Source: a virus. From it: 24,879 nt of DNA. Numbering within the stretch: position 1 is the first letter of the stretch; each line of letters opens with the position of its first letter. The stretch spans positions 1 through 24,879 of the IMG/VR virus record IMGVR_UViG_3300035633_000610. The stretch is one strand, 5' to 3'. A program made the translations under genes and the position numbers. Of the stretch, positions 22,960 to 24,879 are shown piece after piece. Below the pieces are notes generated by a model that searched no databases, was not told the DNA's origin, and saw nothing but the letters and a program-made list of their open reading frames with translations.

Positions 22960-23367
22960 ATGGGAAAATTCGAAGATAAAATCACAGCTAAATACCAACA
23001 ACTTAATGAGGAAGATTTAACAGTTGATACAATAGCAGCACCTGGTAGTGTTGTCGATCAACTTATAGCTCAAAAAGAACAGGGTGGTAAGATGCTTATT
23101 GATGCTATTGCATCTAAATTGTCTGATCCAAACACTTCAGCAGAAATGAAAAATGATATTGCTGCTTTTGTAACTGGTGTTAAAGATATTGCATCACAAT
23201 TGCAAAATCAAAATCAACCACAACAACAAGATCAACAGCAAGATCAACAACAGAATCAACAACAAAATCAACAAGTTCAACCACAACAGCAAAGCCAGCA
23301 ACAAACTTCACCAGAAGCTGCTGCAATACAATCTGGCACAACAGCACCACAAGGACAAGTAGGTTAA
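22960..23367 (+). CDS. Small Gln/Asn-rich protein
   Basis: 135 aa. Residues 1-79 look like a folded helical part (MGKFEDKITAKYQQL, then an acidic and Ala-rich stretch). Residues about 80-115 are nearly all Q, N and D, in a repeat of QQQDQ/QQQNQ units, then a Ser/Ala/Gly tail. The first half is not a family I recognise. Acidic, Gln-rich, expendable tails occur in some phage head-core or scaffold proteins, but that is only suggestive. A strong AAAGGAG precedes the ATG, and a late-type box lies upstream. The CAA/CAG-rich DNA (23197-23304) is prone to length change and causes spurious frames on both strands. Confidence 0.72.
   Translation: MGKFEDKITAKYQQLNEEDLTVDTIAAPGSVVDQLIAQKEQGGKMLIDAIASKLSDPNTSAEMKNDIAAFVTGVKDIASQLQNQNQPQQQDQQQDQQQNQQQNQQVQPQQQSQQQTSPEAAAIQSGTTAPQGQVG
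23197..23304. repeat. Degenerate CAA/CAG trinucleotide-type repeat
   Basis: About 108 bp of CAA, CAG, GAT/AAT codons coding the Gln/Asn run of the protein at 22960-23367. Units are imperfect (CAACAAGAT, CAACAGAAT and variants). It may vary in length between relatives and could confuse assembly. Confidence 0.75.
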
Positions 23368-23368
23368 A

Positions 23369-23830
23369 ATGCACTTTAATAGAGTATATAAAAAAGCTAG
23401 AAAACGTTTTCTGGCTGAACAAGAAAATGCTCCATTGTCATCTGGGTCTGCATTAAATGCATCGCCTGGTGCAGAAACGCCGATGCCTCCATCTCCTGGT
23501 GGATTAGGTGGAGGACAACCGGAACAACCCCAACAACAAGACCCTACACAAGGCATTGATGATAATACAAAAAGAAATTTAGAGCCATATAAAGTTACAG
23601 AAGAAGCGTTAAATGGAATGATAGAAAATGCAACTCCAAAAATGTTTCAAAATTATCTTAAAATGTATGGCTCTGGTATGGCAGAAAATGATGAAAATCA
23701 ATTGGTGTTACAATACCAGGATATTTATCAAAAAATTGAAAAAATGATGGAAGAAACAGGATTTGAAGAACCTGATATGGCAAAAGGCGGTGATGGCAGA
23801 GCTGGAGCAAGCGGAGTTGGTGTGAAATAA
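23369..23830 (+). CDS. Small Pro/Gly-rich protein with helical C-terminus
   Basis: 153 aa, not recognised. A basic N-terminus (MHFNRVYKKARKRFL) is followed by a Pro/Gly/Ser linker (about 25-65) with a Gln stretch, then a helical acidic part (KVTEEALNGMIENATPKMFQNYLKMY and a region ending KMMEETGFEE), and a Gly-rich tail. It begins two bases after the stop of the preceding Gln-rich gene, so the two are likely co-translated; no strong separate ribosome-binding site. A pair of small low-complexity proteins in a rightward, possibly late unit could be structural, but no specific role can be given. Confidence 0.68.
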   Translation: MHFNRVYKKARKRFLAEQENAPLSSGSALNASPGAETPMPPSPGGLGGGQPEQPQQQDPTQGIDDNTKRNLEPYKVTEEALNGMIENATPKMFQNYLKMYGSGMAENDENQLVLQYQDIYQKIEKMMEETGFEEPDMAKGGDGRAGASGVGVK

Positions 23831-23845
23831 TAAATATGGAGGACT

Positions 23846-24712
23846 ATGAAGACTGCTGAAAAAATAATAGAAGTATCATCTCGTAATGATGTTTTTAAAA
23901 TATATGTTTTAGGTGATACTCATTTTGGCCACCCCCATTGTGCAGAAAACGCAATACGTAGTTTGGTAAATAAAATCCATAGCGATCCTAATGCTTACTG
24001 GTTCGGTGGTGGCGATATGTGCGATGCTATTATTTTCGGCGATAAAAAGCGATTTGAACCTGATGTCCTTCCAGATTGGATGTTATCTGGTACTTCAGCT
24101 ACTATCAGAAACAATTTAAAGGATATCGCAAAAGCAGAGCGAAATCGATTTGTTAAAACCATTTATCCAATCAGAGATAAATGCCTTGGTTTAATTGAAG
24201 GCAATCATGAATACTCAATTATGAAGTATCACAATCGTGATTACATGTCAGAATTTTGTGATGAGCTTGAAGTTGAAAATTTAACCGATTGTGCATTTTG
24301 TCGTTTAATTTTCAGACGAGGCACTTCATCTAGATCTGCATCTATTTTCATAGCGCATGGTTATGGAAGTGGTAGAACAGTAAGTTCCGAAATAAGAAGA
24401 TTACATACATTGTCTACAGATAAAGATTGTGATATTATTTTGGTAGGACATTCACATACTTTTGCGATCCATCCTCCTATCCCAGTCATGGTCTTGCCAA
24501 GAAGTGGTAATCTAATGAAAGATCCTAAAACTACTCATAAACATGCAGCTAATTGGGGATCATATGTTTATAATTATAAAGACGGTCCTGCAAGTTATGC
24601 AACACGTGCATTATACCCTGCAAAACCTATGTATACTGTCGAAGTTTCGATCATGCCACATAAGTCAGATTACCAAAAAATTATTCATATGACTGAATTA
24701 AATCTTATCTAA
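23846..24712 (+). CDS. Calcineurin-type metallophosphoesterase
   Basis: 288 aa. All five metal-site motifs are present in order: GDTHFGH (about 23-29), GGGDMCDA (about 54-61), EGNHEY, FIAHGYG and VGHSH. It should hydrolyse phosphodiester or phosphomonoester bonds with two metal ions. It is not closely like gp47: the GDMCD spacing and the late GHSHTF place it with small stand-alone calcineurin-like phosphoesterases. Substrate unknown; candidates are cyclic nucleotides, a nucleotide hyperphosphate signal or nucleic acid ends. GGAGG just before the ATG is strong. The last 14 codons (from 24671) form the left arm of a perfect inverted repeat. Confidence 0.85.
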   Translation: MKTAEKIIEVSSRNDVFKIYVLGDTHFGHPHCAENAIRSLVNKIHSDPNAYWFGGGDMCDAIIFGDKKRFEPDVLPDWMLSGTSATIRNNLKDIAKAERNRFVKTIYPIRDKCLGLIEGNHEYSIMKYHNRDYMSEFCDELEVENLTDCAFCRLIFRRGTSSRSASIFIAHGYGSGRTVSSEIRRLHTLSTDKDCDIILVGHSHTFAIHPPIPVMVLPRSGNLMKDPKTTHKHAANWGSYVYNYKDGPASYATRALYPAKPMYTVEVSIMPHKSDYQKIIHMTELNLI

Positions 24713-24879
24713 TACATAAACTAAATTGCATAATCCTCACGTGTATCCGCTGCAAGATCCCACAGTGACAAATTGTAAAGATTGTAGTCTACAGACTGCA
24801 GTCTACAAAAATATTATTTAATAATTTGATTTATGTATTAGATAAGATTTAATTCAGTCATATGAATAATTTTTTGGTA
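24671..24879. repeat. Perfect 50-bp inverted repeat ending at the window edge
   Basis: 24671-24720 is exactly repeated in reverse complement at 24830-24879, with a 109-bp non-repeated middle (24721-24829). The left arm is the 3' end of the phosphoesterase gene plus 8 bp. The right arm stops at the last base of the window, so the true arm may be longer. Match stops abruptly at the inner side (24721 C, 24829 A). A fold-back assembly or amplification chimera is the simplest reading. The middle holds no gene, tRNA or terminator that I can support. Confidence 0.9.
24782..24808. repeat. Small palindromic cluster inside the inverted-repeat loop
   Basis: AGACTGCAGTCT (24793-24804) is a perfect 12-bp palindrome. 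TTGTAG (24782-24787) and CTACAA (24803-24808) are also inverted, and AGTCTACA occurs twice (24786-24793, 24800-24807). On the plus strand it is followed by A-rich DNA, so it is not an intrinsic terminator. Function unknown; an operator-like site or part of an artefact junction are both possible. Confidence 0.5.

Noticed and set aside
23177-23556. Overlapping frames in the Gln-rich and Pro/Gly-rich region
   Set aside because: Open frames on both strands here come from the repetitive CAA/CAG and CCT/GGT codons; they lack ribosome-binding sites and sensible protein sequence.
24721-24829. tRNA or other structured RNA gene in the loop
   Set aside because: No GTTCGA-type T-loop, no acceptor-stem pairing and no cloverleaf on either strand.
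24671-24879. Covalently closed hairpin telomere as in N15-type phages
   Set aside because: Reading through a closed hairpin gives arms that meet directly. Here 109 bp of non-complementary sequence separates them, no protelomerase gene is seen, and T4-type genomes are circularly permuted.

Overview
The window is an AT-rich (by eye roughly 30% GC), almost fully coding piece of a large tailed phage with a T4-type replication core. The identification rests on a co-located set of T4-family genes: a gene 43 DNA polymerase (C-terminus cut by the left edge), the gp46/gp47 recombination nuclease pair, a gp55 late sigma factor, UvsW helicase and a UvsY-like mediator, plus the class III ribonucleotide reductase pair NrdD/NrdG. 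No rRNA, tRNA, CRISPR array, transposase or integrase was seen. The host cannot be named; NrdD/NrdG suggests that it grows without oxygen at least part of the time.

Layout. From 20955 down to 1 everything is on the minus strand, in transcription order uvsY, uvsW, gene 55, gene 47, ten carbohydrate-type genes (17343 to 10325), an intergenic control region with a near-consensus sigma-70 promoter (10272-10300), nrdG, nrdD, gene 46, a GT4-type glycosyltransferase, a small unknown gene, a second control region with a late-type TATAAAT box, a VWA-domain protein, a perfect hairpin, and gene 43. Most junctions are ATGA or TAATG overlaps, so translation is probably coupled. From 21008 to 24712 everything is on the plus strand: a small unknown protein, a PD-(D/E)XK nuclease, a tandem zinc-motif protein, an unknown protein, two small low-complexity proteins and a calcineurin-type phosphoesterase. 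The 52-bp gap at 20956-21007 is the divergent switch.

How it fits together. The minus strand carries replication and recombination (gp43, gp46/47, UvsW, UvsY), nucleotide supply (NrdDG) and late-transcription control (gp55). Genes 46 and 47, which encode one complex and are adjacent in T4, lie about 9.5 kb apart here. Between them sit nrdGD and a cassette with five GT-A/GT-B glycosyltransferases, one more GT-A-like protein, two sulfotransferases and two methyltransferase-like proteins. The cassette looks able to build and sulfate or methylate a glycan, on the virion, the host envelope or DNA; the sequence does not say which.

Most unusual points: (1) a gp55-like sigma factor with a PKD/Ig-like N-terminal domain in one uninterrupted frame; (2) the sulfo-glycan cassette wedged between genes 47 and 46 and coupled to gene 47; (3) a perfect G/C hairpin covering the only good Shine-Dalgarno of gene 43, recalling the T4 gp43 translational operator; (4) a perfect 50-bp inverted repeat whose right arm ends exactly at the window end, most likely an assembly or amplification fold-back but worth checking.
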